64,000 nucleotides of DNA, taken from contig NZ_CP048882.1 of the NCBI RefSeq assembly GCF_015910445.1, positions 4,891,001 to 4,955,000 on the forward strand, given 5' to 3'. A program made the position numbers and the translations under genes. This document shows, one piece after another, positions 42,720-51,660 of this stretch. Every line of letters begins with the position of its first letter. Positions within the stretch are counted from its first letter, which is position 1. The notes under the pieces were generated by a model. That model saw only the letters and a list, made by a program, of their open reading frames with translations, did not search any database and was not told the origin of the DNA. Origin of the DNA: Streptomyces bathyalis. GTDB taxonomy: Bacteria > Actinomycetota > Actinomycetes > Streptomycetales > Streptomycetaceae.

Positions 42720-43705
42720 GCCCCCACCTCTGCCGCCAGCGCGAGCGCTTCACGCGCCATCGCCGCCGTCGCCTCCGTGTCGGTCATCATCAACGGGACG
42801 GCGCGGCAGCGGATTCCGGCGTCCTCCACGGCCTGCGTCGAACCGGCGTCGACGGTGTCGACGAGCCAGCCGTCCAGCAGACCGCTGCCGTAGTGCTGTG
42901 CGACGGCCGCGGCGGTGGCCTCGACGCCGACCGCGGCGAGCACCTTGTCCGCCATGCCGTGCACGGGCGCGTCACCGACGATCGGCGACAGCCCGACGAC
43001 CGGCACACCGGCCTCGGCGATGGCCTCCCTGATCCCGGGCACGGCGAGGATCGTGCCCACGCTGACCACGGGGTTGGACGGCGGGAAGAGGATGACGTCG
43101 GCCTGGGCGATGGCGTCGAGCACCCCGGGGCCGGGCTTGGCGCTCTCGGCGCCCACGGGAACGACCGCGTGCGCGTCGACCTTTGCGCGCAGCCGCACCC
43201 AGTACTCCTGGAAGTGGATCGCCTTGCGGCTCTCGCCCCCGTCGCCCGGTGCCTCGTCCAGGTCCGCGGTGTCGATCAGCACGTGCGTCTCGACGCGGTC
43301 GTCCGTCATCGGCAGCAGCGTCACGCCCGGCTGCCAGCGGGAGCACAGTGCCTCGGTGACCGCGCTGAGCGGGTAGCCGGCGCTCATCATCTGCGTACGG
43401 ACGATGTGGGTCGCGAAGTCCCGGTCGCCGAGCCCGAACCAGCCGGGGCCCACCCCGTACGCGGCCAGCTCCTCCTTCACCGCGAAGGTCTCCTCGGCAC
43501 GGCCCCAGCCCTGCTCCTCGTTGATGCCGCCGCCGAGCGTGTACATCACGGTGTCGAGGTCGGGACAGACCTTCAGCCCGAACAGATGGATGTCGTCACC
43601 GGTGTTGCCGATGACGGTGATGTCCGCATCGGGCGCTGCGGACTTCAGCCCGCGCAGAAATCGGGCACCACCGATGCCCCCGGCCAGAACCACGATCCGC
43701 TCCAT
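42716..43705 (-). CDS. fbiA: 2-phospho-L-lactate (phosphoenolpyruvate) transferase
   Basis: FbiA/CofD (329 residues) transfers the phosphoenolpyruvyl or lactyl-phosphate moiety to FO, making (dehydro)F420-0. The hallmark is the N-terminal IVVLAGGIGGARFLRGL, followed by NTGDDIHLFGLKVCPDLDTVMY and later PPSNPVVSVGTILAV. ATG 43705 starts directly with this motif; a CACACT seven bases upstream may be its -10. It is the first gene of the fbiA-fbiB operon. fbiC and fbiD are not in this window. Confidence 0.97.
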   Translation of the reverse strand: MERIVVLAGGIGGARFLRGLKSAAPDADITVIGNTGDDIHLFGLKVCPDLDTVMYTLGGGINEEQGWGRAEETFAVKEELAAYGVGPGWFGLGDRDFATHIVRTQMMSAGYPLSAVTEALCSRWQPGVTLLPMTDDRVETHVLIDTADLDEAPGDGGESRKAIHFQEYWVRLRAKVDAHAVVPVGAESAKPGPGVLDAIAQADVILFPPSNPVVSVGTILAVPGIREAIAEAGVPVVGLSPIVGDAPVHGMADKVLAAVGVEATAAAVAQHYGSGLLDGWLVDTVDAGSTQAVEDAGIRCRAVPLMMTDTEATAAMAREALALAAEVGA

Positions 43706-43780
43706 GCGGACCAGTGTGTCAGCAGACAGCGCTCGAACAGCAGGGCGGTCACCGCGGGCGGACGGGCGGCCGGCGGACGC

Positions 43781-44305
43781 TCAGCCGGCGGGCGGGGTCG
43801 CCGGCGCCGCGGTGCACGCCGCGACTTCGGCAACTCCCGTACGGGCGTGGGGAGGTCGCATCGGCATCTCGGTCAGCCCCGGGAAGTAGATGTGCAGACT
43901 GACGACGGGAAGCAGACTCAAGTTGACGACTTCGTGCACATAGCCGGGCGCGAACGCGCGCAAGTCGTCGGGGCGGAGCGTGCGGCCGACCCCGCCCGCG
44001 TGCTCGGTCAGTTCACCCTCGAGGACGGTGAACACGCCGGAGGACTGCCCGTGGTCGTGGCGCCCGCTGCCCTGTCCGGGCAGCCAGCTCAGCAGCCACA
44101 CCTCGTAGCCGGGGCCGGTGCGCAGCCGGTGGTACCAGCGGGTGGCCGGGTCGTACCGCACCAGCGGCTGCCAGCCGGGCCGGTCGGCGGCGATCGTACG
44201 TGCCATGCCTGCGAAGCCCGCGACGGTGGAGGGGTGGCCGGGGGCGGGCGGCATGAGGTGGGGGAGGGCGAGCGGGTCGCCCGCGATCTCGATGTCGCTG
44301 TTCAC
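43781..44305 (-). CDS. Cysteine dioxygenase-type cupin
   Basis: The protein of about 174 residues is a cupin of the cysteine dioxygenase type I family. The iron ligands are in GSGRHDHGQSSGVF (HxH) and YVHEVVN (His). It would oxidise cysteine, or another thiol, to the sulfinate. GTG 44305 is chosen because homology begins there; the frame is open to 44434 but that part is Arg/Pro-rich. The C-terminal ~25 residues are Ala/Pro-rich. It stands alone between the F420 genes and the whiB control region. A distant alternative is a 3-mercaptopropionate dioxygenase. Confidence 0.85.
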   Translation of the reverse strand: MNSDIEIAGDPLALPHLMPPAPGHPSTVAGFAGMARTIAADRPGWQPLVRYDPATRWYHRLRTGPGYEVWLLSWLPGQGSGRHDHGQSSGVFTVLEGELTEHAGGVGRTLRPDDLRAFAPGYVHEVVNLSLLPVVSLHIYFPGLTEMPMRPPHARTGVAEVAACTAAPATPPAG

Positions 44306-44783
44306 GTCGGTGATGTCTTTCGCGCTGAAGGGACGCCCGGAACGTGGCCGGGCGAGGTGCCGGGGACGACCGGGGACCGGTCGGGAAGATCGGCCGGATG
44401 CGGCCGGGATGCCGGGTGGAGAGAGGTCTCTCAACAGCAGCGACAGCGACAGCAGCAGTGACCCGTGGCGACGCGAGCAGCGCGAAGAGACCGCGCGGTG
44501 GCGGCCGTGAAGAGCTCGGGAGTCACTGCCATGCGGTCAAGGAGACCGAGAGACCCGTGGCGCTGTCAACTCGGACGTCGCGTACGGGGTGACTGGTTCA
44601 TCACATCCGGTCGCGGTGTTCGCCCAAAGGTTTGTGCCCCCCGGATTGAGGACACGTGGCGCAACACCCGTGCGCATGAACGTCGTTGTACATCTGTGAC
44701 CGGGTCGTGATCATGGTTGCCCGGCCGGGTGGCGGTCGATGCGTCCGGCGGTGGCCGCGGACTCCGGTCCGTGGGGTCGAGGA

Positions 44784-44795
44784 CGGTGATCACCG
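44784..44795. promoter_or_regulatory. GTGA/TCAC palindrome resembling a BldD box
   Basis: CGGTGATCACCG is a perfect 12-bp palindrome about 195 bp before whiB. BldD, the c-di-GMP-dependent developmental repressor, binds AGTGA-Nm-TCACC-type sites and is known to target whiB in S. coelicolor. The palindrome itself is plain in the sequence; its identity as a BldD box is inferred. Confidence 0.45.
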
Positions 44796-44886
44796 GACCG
44801 TATGGGACGGTTCAGGGTGATATGAACACTTTCTGATTCCCCTTGGTTCCGCAGAGTGAATAACGGACCCAATAGCAGATCTCGGC

Positions 44887-44916
44887 TTGACTGGCGCGGA
44901 TCGGCACACTTGTAAT
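44887..44916 (+). promoter_or_regulatory. Candidate whiB promoter
   Basis: TTGACT (44887-44892) and TGTAAT (44911-44916) are separated by 18 bp, giving a start near 44923 and a leader of about 65 nt. The region is clearly less GC-rich than its surroundings. An AGGGG ribosome site lies upstream of the whiB ATG. Confidence 0.5.
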
Positions 44917-44988
44917 TTCACACGTGTCGTTCAGCCGCGATCGATAACGACGGCATCACGGGGACGCAAAGACGGACGAGGGGCGCAC

Positions 44989-45252
44989 ATGACCGAGCTG
45001 TTCCAGGAAGTGCTGGTCGAAGAGGTTGACGAGGAGCTCGGCTGGCAGGAACGCGCGTTGTGCGCCCAGACCGATCCCGAGTCGTTCTTCCCGGAGAAGG
45101 GCGGCTCCACCAGGGAGGCGAAGAAGGTCTGCCTCGCCTGCGAGGTCCGTTCCGAATGCCTCGAGTACGCACTCGCGAACGACGAGCGCTTCGGTATCTG
45201 GGGCGGATTGTCCGAGCGTGAACGGCGACGCCTGAAGAAGGCCGCCGTCTGA
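44989..45252 (+). CDS. whiB: WhiB transcriptional regulator
   Basis: This 87-residue protein is nearly the S. coelicolor WhiB sequence as I remember it. The four [4Fe-4S]-binding cysteines are C25, C48, C51 and C57 (CLACEVRSEC), then comes the GIWGG turn (about 69-73) and a basic C-terminal tail SERERRRLKKAAV. WhiB partners WhiA to switch Streptomyces from aerial growth to sporulation septation. The ATG at 44989 is preceded by GAGGGGCGCAC. The frame upstream to 44887 is only the promoter region. It is followed by a 231-bp gap, then a glycosyltransferase gene. Confidence 0.98.
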   Translation: MTELFQEVLVEEVDEELGWQERALCAQTDPESFFPEKGGSTREAKKVCLACEVRSECLEYALANDERFGIWGGLSERERRRLKKAAV

Positions 45253-45483
45253 TCAACTGGCGGGCGGCGAATGCTCGTACAGTCGCGGACTGCTTTCACG
45301 GACGAGAAGTACGCCTGGTTGTACGACAGGTTGCAGGACCGGATGGGCAGCACGGACTGAGCCGTTAGTGTGTGGCTCGTCCTTGGCGCCCCGCTCCCCG
45401 CTGGGCGGTGCGCCTGAGAGTCCGTCGCAGCGTCCTTCGGGGGGATCACCGCCCCCCGTACCCCGGGAGGGGCCCGCACCCCG

Positions 45484-48400
45484 ATGTCCGTGCACAGCCA
45501 TACGGCGGCCCAGTACGAGGCGGCCACACCTGAGTTCCCGCGGCACGTCGTCACCGCCGTGCTCGTCTCCCACGACGGCGCGAGGTGGCTGCCCGAGGCG
45601 CTGTCCGGTCTGCTCTCCCAGGAGCGCCCCGTCCAGGACGCCATCGCGGCCGACACCGGCAGCGCGGACGAGTCGGCGCAGTTGCTCACGGAGACCCTCG
45701 GCCCGGACCGCGTGCTGCACATGGCCCGTCGCACCGGATTCGGCGCCGCCGTCGACGAGGCCGCACGCACGGCCTGGGTGCCGACGCCCGACGACCTGCC
45801 TTATCTGAAGCGCCCCAGCGGCTGGGACCCGGTCACGCGCACCTGGCGCGACGACGCCTACGACATGCCGGAGCTGCCGCACGGTGAACCCGTCCACTGG
45901 CTGTGGCTGCTGCACGACGACTGCTCTCCCGAACCGGACGCGCTGTCACGGCTGTTGAGGGTCGTCGACGCCGACCCGAAGGCCACCCTCGTCGGACCCA
46001 AGCTGCGCAGCTGGTACGACCGCAGGCAGCTCCTGGAAGCCGGGGTGTCGATCGCGAACAGCGGCCGCCGCTGGACCGGTGTCGAACGCCGCGAGCAGGA
46101 CCAGGGGCAGCACGACCAGGTGCGGACGGTCCTGTCGGTCTCCAGCGCCGGAATGCTCATCCGCCGCGATGTCTTCGAGGAGCTCGGCGGCTTCGACCAG
46201 CATCTGCCGCTGATGCGTGACGACGTCGACCTGTGCTGGCGTGCGCACTCCGCCGGGCACGGCGTGCTGATCGTCCCCGACGCGGTGGTGCGGCACGCCG
46301 AGGCGGCCTCGCGTGAGCGGCGTCCCGTCGACTGCGTCGGCCGCGGAGCGCGCGGCGGCGCCAGCCCGCACCGCGTGGACAAGGCCGGAGCCGTCTACAC
46401 GCTCCTCGCCAACGTGCCCTCCTCGAAGCTCGTCTGGGTGATGCTGCGCCTCGTGCTCGGCACGCTGCTGCGCACGCTCGCCTATCTCGTCGGCAAGGTC
46501 CCCAGGCAGGCACTCGACGAAGTGCGGGGCCTCACAGGGACGCTGCTGCGACCGGGACGGCTCATCGGCGCGCGCCGCAGGCGCGGCAAGCCCGCCGTCC
46601 CCTACAGCGAACTGCGGCATCTCTTCCCGCCGCCCGGGGCGACCGTGCGGGCCACCGCCGAGCAGGTCGCGAGCAACTTCGGCGGACGCGCGGAACCGGA
46701 CATGTCCTCCGGCGGCCGGCACGGCGCCGTGGAGTCGGGTCCCGGTGACGACGACGCGGACTATCTGGAGGTCGAGCAGTTCGCGCGGTTCAAGCAGATC
46801 GCCCGCAAGCCGGGTCCCGTGCTCTTCGCGGTGCTGCTCCTGGTGTCGCTGATCGCCTGCCGCGAGCTGCTGGGCAGCGGAGCCCTCGCCGGCGGTGCGC
46901 TGCTGCCGGCTCCCGCCGACGTCTCGGACCTGTGGGGCCGCTACGTCGACGGCTGGCATCCGGTCGGCATCGGCGGCACGCAGACGGCGCCGCCGTACCT
47001 CGCGATCGTGGCCATGGTCGCCACCGTCTTCTTCGGCAGCACAGGCTTCGCGCTCACCCTGCTCCTGGTCTTCTCGGTGCCGCTGGCCGGCTTCACCGCG
47101 TACTTCACCTCGCGGCCGCTGGTGGAGTCCCGGCTGCTGCGAGCCTGGGGAAGCGTCGCGTACGCCTTCCTGCCCGCGGCGACCGGTGCGCTCGCGGGAG
47201 GCCGCATCGGCACGGCCGTGCTGGCCGTGACGCTGCCTCTGCTGGCGCGCGCCGCCCTCGCCGTGAGCGGTCTGCGTGGCGCGCCGGGCTGGCGGACCGT
47301 ATGGGGCTACGCGCTGCTCCTCACGCTGACGACCGCCTTCACGCCCATCGTGTGGCTCATCGCGCTGACCCTGACCGCCGTGCTGTTCGTACTGCGGCGG
47401 CTGGGCTTCGCGGACACGCTGGAGGGTCCAGCGGCCGATGGGCTCGGGCGAGGAACGGCGATCCGCAACGGAATCGCCCTCGTGACCCCGATGGTGCTGC
47501 TGGCCCCGTGGTCGCTGTCGCTGCTGATGAGCCCGTCCGGACTCTTCCGCGAAGCCGGTCTGCCCTACGGGGCCGGCTCCGGTGACGCGCTCGGCCTGCT
47601 CACCCTCACCCCCGGCGGCCCCGGCGCGGCCGGCGGCCTGCTGCTGATCGGTGTCGTGCTCGCGGCCATGGCGGCCCTGCTGCGCGGGGAACGGCAGCCC
47701 GCGATCCGCGTCGCGTGGGCCGTGGCCCTGGTGGGGCTGCTGTACGCGGCGCTCGCCAACTCGGTCGCCTGGGCCGGTCCTGCCACGCTCGTCTACGGGC
47801 TCGCGCTGCTGTGCGCCGCCCTCGTGGGCGCGGAGGGCGCCAAGGAGCGCGTCGCGGGACAGAGCTTCGGCTGGAAGCAGCCCGCGGCGGCGATCGTGGC
47901 CGCGGCGGCGGTGGCCGCTCCGCTCGTCGCCGCCGTCGGCTGGATGGTGGGTGGCGCCGACGGGCCCCTGTCGCGCCGCGACCCGGTGCAGGTACCAGCG
48001 TTCGTCGCGGAGGAGAGCCGGACCAGCGACCAGGCACGCACCCTCGTGCTCTCCGGCAAGGCCGGCGACGCGTCCCGCTCCCCGTCGGACGTCTCGTACT
48101 CGATCGTGCGCGGCTCGGGAGCCAGGCTCGGTGACGGTGACCTGGCGGCAGCGGGAGGCGACGACGCCCGGCTCGCCAAGGTGGTCGCCAACCTCGTCGC
48201 CGGTTCCGGTGCCGACCAGAGCGAGCAGCTCGGTGGCTACGCCGTGCGCTACGTGCTCGTACGGGACGGTGCGCCCCGGCAGATGAACCGCGTGCTGGAC
48301 GCGACGCCGGGGCTGACCCGTCGCAGCCAGGAGGACGGCAGCGCGCTGTGGCGGGTGGACCGCCAGGTCTCCCGCGCCAGCGTCGTGGCCGCGGACAAGG

Positions 48401-49227
48401 ACAAGGCAGGCGGCGCGGGCGGGCAGTCCGCCGTCCCGACCCCCGTGCCGGCGGGGCCGCTGGAGGTCCACACGGATCTGCGGCCGGGGGAGTCCGGCCG
48501 GATCCTCCGCCTGGCCGACGCCGCCGACCCCGGCTGGACGGCGACCCTCGACGGCAAGCCGCTGGAGACCGTCACCGTCGACGGGTGGGCGCAGGGCTTC
48601 CGCCTCCCTGCGGGCGGCGGCCGGCTGGACGTCACACACGAGACGAGCGCGACGCACACGGCATGGGTCTGGGTGCAGGGCTTCCTCGCGGTCGTGACGG
48701 TCGTCCTCGCGCTGCCCGGGCGGCGACGCCGGGTGGACGACGACCTTCCGGAGACGGCTGCCGCGGCCGTGCCCGCGCAGGGAGCCGGGGGCGGACGCAG
48801 GGCCCGGAGGCTCGCCGCCGCGGAGGCGGCACGCGCCGCTGAGGCAGGCGAGCCCGGTATCGCGGATGTGCCCGGGCCCCCGCCGCACGCTCCGGACGTT
48901 CCAGCTCAGGCGGCGTACGGGGCGGACGCCGACGGCGGTGCGCGATACGGCGGCGATTACGAACAGTCCTACGGTGAGCGGCAGTTCGAACCGTCGCCCT
49001 ACGACTCGCAGTACGGATCGCCCGGTTACGACGCCTCGTACGACCCGTCGCCGTTCGAGCCGCAGCAGCGGTCCTACGGCGGCGAGCGGCAGCAGTACGA
49101 CGAGGGCTACGGGCAGCAGTACGACGACCCCTTCCCGGCGCAGCAGTACGACGCCTACGAGGGCACCGGTCAGGCCGACCCGTACGGCTACGACCCGCGG
49201 TACGGCAACAGGAGCGATCAGCAGTGA
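45484..49227 (+). CDS. Large multi-domain family 2 glycosyltransferase with membrane domain and Tyr/Gln-rich tail
   Basis: At 1247 residues this is the largest gene of the window. Residues 20-270 form a GT2 domain (AVLVSHDGARWLPEALSG, WLWLLHDDCSPEPDALS). A linker with a single amphipathic segment (about 310-335) follows, and then residues 440-830 contain about ten hydrophobic helices. An extracytoplasmic domain (about 830-1055) ends with one more helix at about 1058-1080. The last ~100 residues are Tyr/Gln/Gly/Pro-rich and probably disordered and cytoplasmic. The ATG has GGGAGGGG upstream. It overlaps the DUF5719 gene by 4 bp. It probably transfers sugar to a lipid-linked envelope polymer; mannose or arabinose is conjecture. 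Confidence 0.88.
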   Translation: MSVHSHTAAQYEAATPEFPRHVVTAVLVSHDGARWLPEALSGLLSQERPVQDAIAADTGSADESAQLLTETLGPDRVLHMARRTGFGAAVDEAARTAWVPTPDDLPYLKRPSGWDPVTRTWRDDAYDMPELPHGEPVHWLWLLHDDCSPEPDALSRLLRVVDADPKATLVGPKLRSWYDRRQLLEAGVSIANSGRRWTGVERREQDQGQHDQVRTVLSVSSAGMLIRRDVFEELGGFDQHLPLMRDDVDLCWRAHSAGHGVLIVPDAVVRHAEAASRERRPVDCVGRGARGGASPHRVDKAGAVYTLLANVPSSKLVWVMLRLVLGTLLRTLAYLVGKVPRQALDEVRGLTGTLLRPGRLIGARRRRGKPAVPYSELRHLFPPPGATVRATAEQVASNFGGRAEPDMSSGGRHGAVESGPGDDDADYLEVEQFARFKQIARKPGPVLFAVLLLVSLIACRELLGSGALAGGALLPAPADVSDLWGRYVDGWHPVGIGGTQTAPPYLAIVAMVATVFFGSTGFALTLLLVFSVPLAGFTAYFTSRPLVESRLLRAWGSVAYAFLPAATGALAGGRIGTAVLAVTLPLLARAALAVSGLRGAPGWRTVWGYALLLTLTTAFTPIVWLIALTLTAVLFVLRRLGFADTLEGPAADGLGRGTAIRNGIALVTPMVLLAPWSLSLLMSPSGLFREAGLPYGAGSGDALGLLTLTPGGPGAAGGLLLIGVVLAAMAALLRGERQPAIRVAWAVALVGLLYAALANSVAWAGPATLVYGLALLCAALVGAEGAKERVAGQSFGWKQPAAAIVAAAAVAAPLVAAVGWMVGGADGPLSRRDPVQVPAFVAEESRTSDQARTLVLSGKAGDASRSPSDVSYSIVRGSGARLGDGDLAAAGGDDARLAKVVANLVAGSGADQSEQLGGYAVRYVLVRDGAPRQMNRVLDATPGLTRRSQEDGSALWRVDRQVSRASVVAADKDKAGGAGGQSAVPTPVPAGPLEVHTDLRPGESGRILRLADAADPGWTATLDGKPLETVTVDGWAQGFRLPAGGGRLDVTHETSATHTAWVWVQGFLAVVTVVLALPGRRRRVDDDLPETAAAAVPAQGAGGGRRARRLAAAEAARAAEAGEPGIADVPGPPPHAPDVPAQAAYGADADGGARYGGDYEQSYGERQFEPSPYDSQYGSPGYDASYDPSPFEPQQRSYGGERQQYDEGYGQQYDDPFPAQQYDAYEGTGQADPYGYDPRYGNRSDQQ

Positions 49228-50798
49228 ACCGCACGAGCATGACCCTCATCGGCGCGGCCACGGCACTCGCGGCCCTGACGGGCGTCGCCGCTCTCGCGGC
49301 CCCCGATGGTGAGGACCTCGGCAGCACATCCGCGGCCGGACGCAGGCCCGTCGAGCGTTCGACGCTCGTCTGCCCGCAGCCCAGCGTCTCCGACGTCGCG
49401 GAGACCCGGTACACGGCCTTCGCGCCCAAGGGAGGCGAGGGGAAGGGCGGCGCCGAGCTCTACCGCGCCGAGAAGGCGGACACGGGCGGCTCGGAGTCCG
49501 GGGACGGCAAGGACGAGGGCAAGGACAAGGGCAAGGGCGGGGACAAGGACAAGGGCAAGAACCGGGACAAGGACAAGAAGAAGCCCGAGCCGGATCCGAA
49601 GCCGTTCGCCCCGCTGAGCACGCCGGGCAAGCCCGTCACGGCCGACTCCGACTCCTCCAGCGCCTCCGCCCTGTTCGGGTCCGCCGACGGCCGGGTGGCC
49701 CCCGGCTGGACGGTCCAGCAGACGACGAGCGTCGCGGTCGGCGCCGGCCGCGGCATGCAGGGCACGGCGTGCTCCGTGCCCGACACCGACTTCTGGTTCC
49801 CGGGTGCGAGCACCGCCAAGGAGCGGCAGGACTACGTCCACCTCACCAACCCCGACGACTCCAGCGCCGTCGTCGACCTGAACCTGTACGGGAAGAAGGG
49901 CCGGGTGAGCTCCGAAGCGGGTGAGGGCATCACCATCCCGCCCCGCTCGACCGTGCCCGTGCTGCTCTCCACGCTGACGTCCGAGCGGCTGACCAACGTG
50001 GGCGTCCACGCCGTGGCCCGTGCCGGACGCGTGGGCGCGCAGGTGCAGGCGGTGGACGAGAAGGCGGGCGGCGACTGGGTGTCGTCCGTCGCCGACCCGG
50101 ACTCGAGCGTCGTGCTCCCCGGAATCCCCGGCGACGCCACGGCAGTTCGCCTCGTCGTGCTCGCTCCGGGCGAGAACGACGCGGATCTGAAGGTCAAGCT
50201 CGCGAGCCCTTCGGGGCAGATCGCGCCGGCCGGTCACGAGACGGTGCACGTACGCGGCGGCATGCTCACCGCCGTCGATCTGAGGGACCTGACCAAGGGG
50301 CAGGCGGGTTCGCTCGTCCTCACGCCGTCGGAGGGCGGCGCCGGCGCGACCCCGGTGGTCGCGGCGGCGCGCGTGACCCGGGGCAAGGGCTCGAAACAGG
50401 AGACGGCCTTCATCCCCGGCACCGCGCCCCTCACCGATCGTGCCACCGCCGCCGACAACCAGGAGAAGGGCTCCCAGCTCTCGCTCATGGCGACCGGCAG
50501 GACGGTGAAGGTACGCGTGACCGCGTCGGCGGGCAGCAAGGGCGGCAGCCCGGTCAGCCAGACCTACACGGTCAAGGGGAAGACGACCAGGTCCATCGCC
50601 CCGCCCCGGCCGAAGGGCCTGAAGGGCACCTACTCGGTGACCGTCGAGCGGCTCTCGGGCGGGCAGCTGTACGCCTCGCGGATGCTGGACGAGAAGAAGG
50701 GCAAGGTGCCCGCGTTCACCATTCAGACGCTGCCCGACGACCGCGGCAAGGTGCTGGTTCCCCGCTCCGGGCAGGACCTGTCCGTACTGAACGACTGA
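49224..50798 (+). CDS. DUF5719-family secreted protein
   Basis: The 524-residue protein has a signal sequence (residues 1-28: MTLIGAATALAALTGVAALA), a strongly charged Lys/Asp/Gly linker around residues 90-120 (GKGGDKDKGKNRDKDKKK), and a long region of beta-rich domains without recognisable catalytic motifs. It ends with no membrane anchor. I place it in DUF5719 from context and pattern. The GTG start overlaps the stop of the large GT gene (GTGA), so the two are translationally coupled and probably work together at the cell surface. Confidence 0.75.
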   Translation: MNRTSMTLIGAATALAALTGVAALAAPDGEDLGSTSAAGRRPVERSTLVCPQPSVSDVAETRYTAFAPKGGEGKGGAELYRAEKADTGGSESGDGKDEGKDKGKGGDKDKGKNRDKDKKKPEPDPKPFAPLSTPGKPVTADSDSSSASALFGSADGRVAPGWTVQQTTSVAVGAGRGMQGTACSVPDTDFWFPGASTAKERQDYVHLTNPDDSSAVVDLNLYGKKGRVSSEAGEGITIPPRSTVPVLLSTLTSERLTNVGVHAVARAGRVGAQVQAVDEKAGGDWVSSVADPDSSVVLPGIPGDATAVRLVVLAPGENDADLKVKLASPSGQIAPAGHETVHVRGGMLTAVDLRDLTKGQAGSLVLTPSEGGAGATPVVAAARVTRGKGSKQETAFIPGTAPLTDRATAADNQEKGSQLSLMATGRTVKVRVTASAGSKGGSPVSQTYTVKGKTTRSIAPPRPKGLKGTYSVTVERLSGGQLYASRMLDEKKGKVPAFTIQTLPDDRGKVLVPRSGQDLSVLND

Positions 50799-50840
50799 CC
50801 GCGGCGGGCCGCGGGTCCGCGCGATTCCGGTCAGGTTCAC

Positions 50841-50885
50841 CAAGCCACGTCGGATCAAGTCACGTCGGATCAAGTCACGTCAGCG
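50841..50885 (+). repeat. Three tandem 15-bp repeats upstream of the AhpD-like gene
   Basis: CAAGCCACGTCGGAT (50841-50855), CAAGTCACGTCGGAT (50856-50870) and CAAGTCACGTCAGCG (50871-50885) are tandem copies; the third is partial. Each contains CACGT. They end 141 bp before the AhpD-like start and could be regulator binding sites. Confidence 0.75.
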
Positions 50886-51026
50886 GTACGGGAGTTCGTC
50901 GTCGGCTCCACAGCCGTGCCGTCGGCGTGCGACGGTGAGTCGCACGTCACACTTGTGGCTGTCACATCCCGCAGGGCTGTCCCGTCATGGAGGTGTAACC
51001 ACCAGCAAGGGCAGAGGAGCTCTTCC

Positions 51027-51500
51027 ATGGACGCTCGATTGGACCTCTTCGGCAACCAGTACGCCGCGAAGATCCTGAAGCACATCGCCGCGGTGAGCAA
51101 GGTGCTCTCGGACTCGACGCTGCCGCCCGCGACGCAGGAACTGGTGAAGCTCCGCGCCAGCCAGATCAACGGCTGCGGATTCTGCACCGACATGCACACC
51201 AAGGACGCGATGGCGGCAGGTGAGACCACGGTGCGCCTCAACCTGGTCGCGGCCTGGCGCGAGGCCACGGTCTTCACCGATGCCGAACGCGCCGCTCTGG
51301 AACTGGCGGAGCAGGGCACCCGCATCGCCGACGCGGCCGGTGGTGTCACCGACGAGGCATGGGCGAACGCCGTCAAGCACTACGACGAGGACCAGCTCGC
51401 GGCCCTGGTGTTCGCGATCGCGCTCATCAACACCTTCAACCGCGTGAACGTCATGGTCCAGATGCCCGCCGGCGACTACCAGCCCGGCATGTTCGGGTGA
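51027..51500 (+). CDS. AhpD-like carboxymuconolactone decarboxylase-fold protein
   Basis: The 157-residue protein has the alkylhydroperoxidase AhpD core: QELVKLRASQINGCGFCTDMH, with the CxxC and downstream His of the E-x..-C-x2-C-x3-H pattern. Such proteins reduce peroxides or act as lactone decarboxylases. ATG 51027 is chosen because GAGGAG is just upstream and homology starts there; the longer frame to 50916 is not supported. Tandem 15-mers lie upstream. It converges with an SRPBCC gene, separated by a strong hairpin. Redox regulation is plausible. Confidence 0.93.
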   Translation: MDARLDLFGNQYAAKILKHIAAVSKVLSDSTLPPATQELVKLRASQINGCGFCTDMHTKDAMAAGETTVRLNLVAAWREATVFTDAERAALELAEQGTRIADAAGGVTDEAWANAVKHYDEDQLAALVFAIALINTFNRVNVMVQMPAGDYQPGMFG

Positions 51501-51577
51501 CCGGGTGACGGGATAGCCGGTCCGTCAACGCGGCGTACGGGCCGGGACGGCCGATGCCGTCGGCACCATTTCGCACA

Positions 51578-51604
51578 CCCCCGGGCCCTCGCGGGGCCCG
51601 GGGG
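51578..51604. terminator. Bidirectional terminator between AhpD-like and SRPBCC genes
   Basis: CCCCCGGGCCC (51578-51588) pairs with GGGCCCGGGGG (51594-51604) around a TCGCG loop. Confidence 0.85.
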
Positions 51605-51660
51605 CTCCCGTGCCGTCCTGCCGCCACGGCCTGCCCGCCCGGCGGCGGCCGGACGGCCGC

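Larger units (their letters stand above)
44306..44988. other. 683-bp non-coding region upstream of whiB
   Basis: I see no gene here, although several short frames are open. The right 150 bp are AT-richer and hold the likely whiB promoter. A perfect GTGA/TCAC palindrome and several other GTGA/TCAC pairs (for example GTGACTGGTTCATCAC near 44590-44606) lie within it. The left part has Ser/Thr/Ala-like repetitive DNA without further signal. WhiB genes usually have long, multiply regulated upstream regions. Confidence 0.6.

Noticed and set aside
45946..48888. A 980-codon minus-strand open frame within the large glycosyltransferase gene
   Set aside because: Composition is Arg/Gly/His-rich, typical of an antisense shadow; the plus-strand gene has clear domains and membrane helices.
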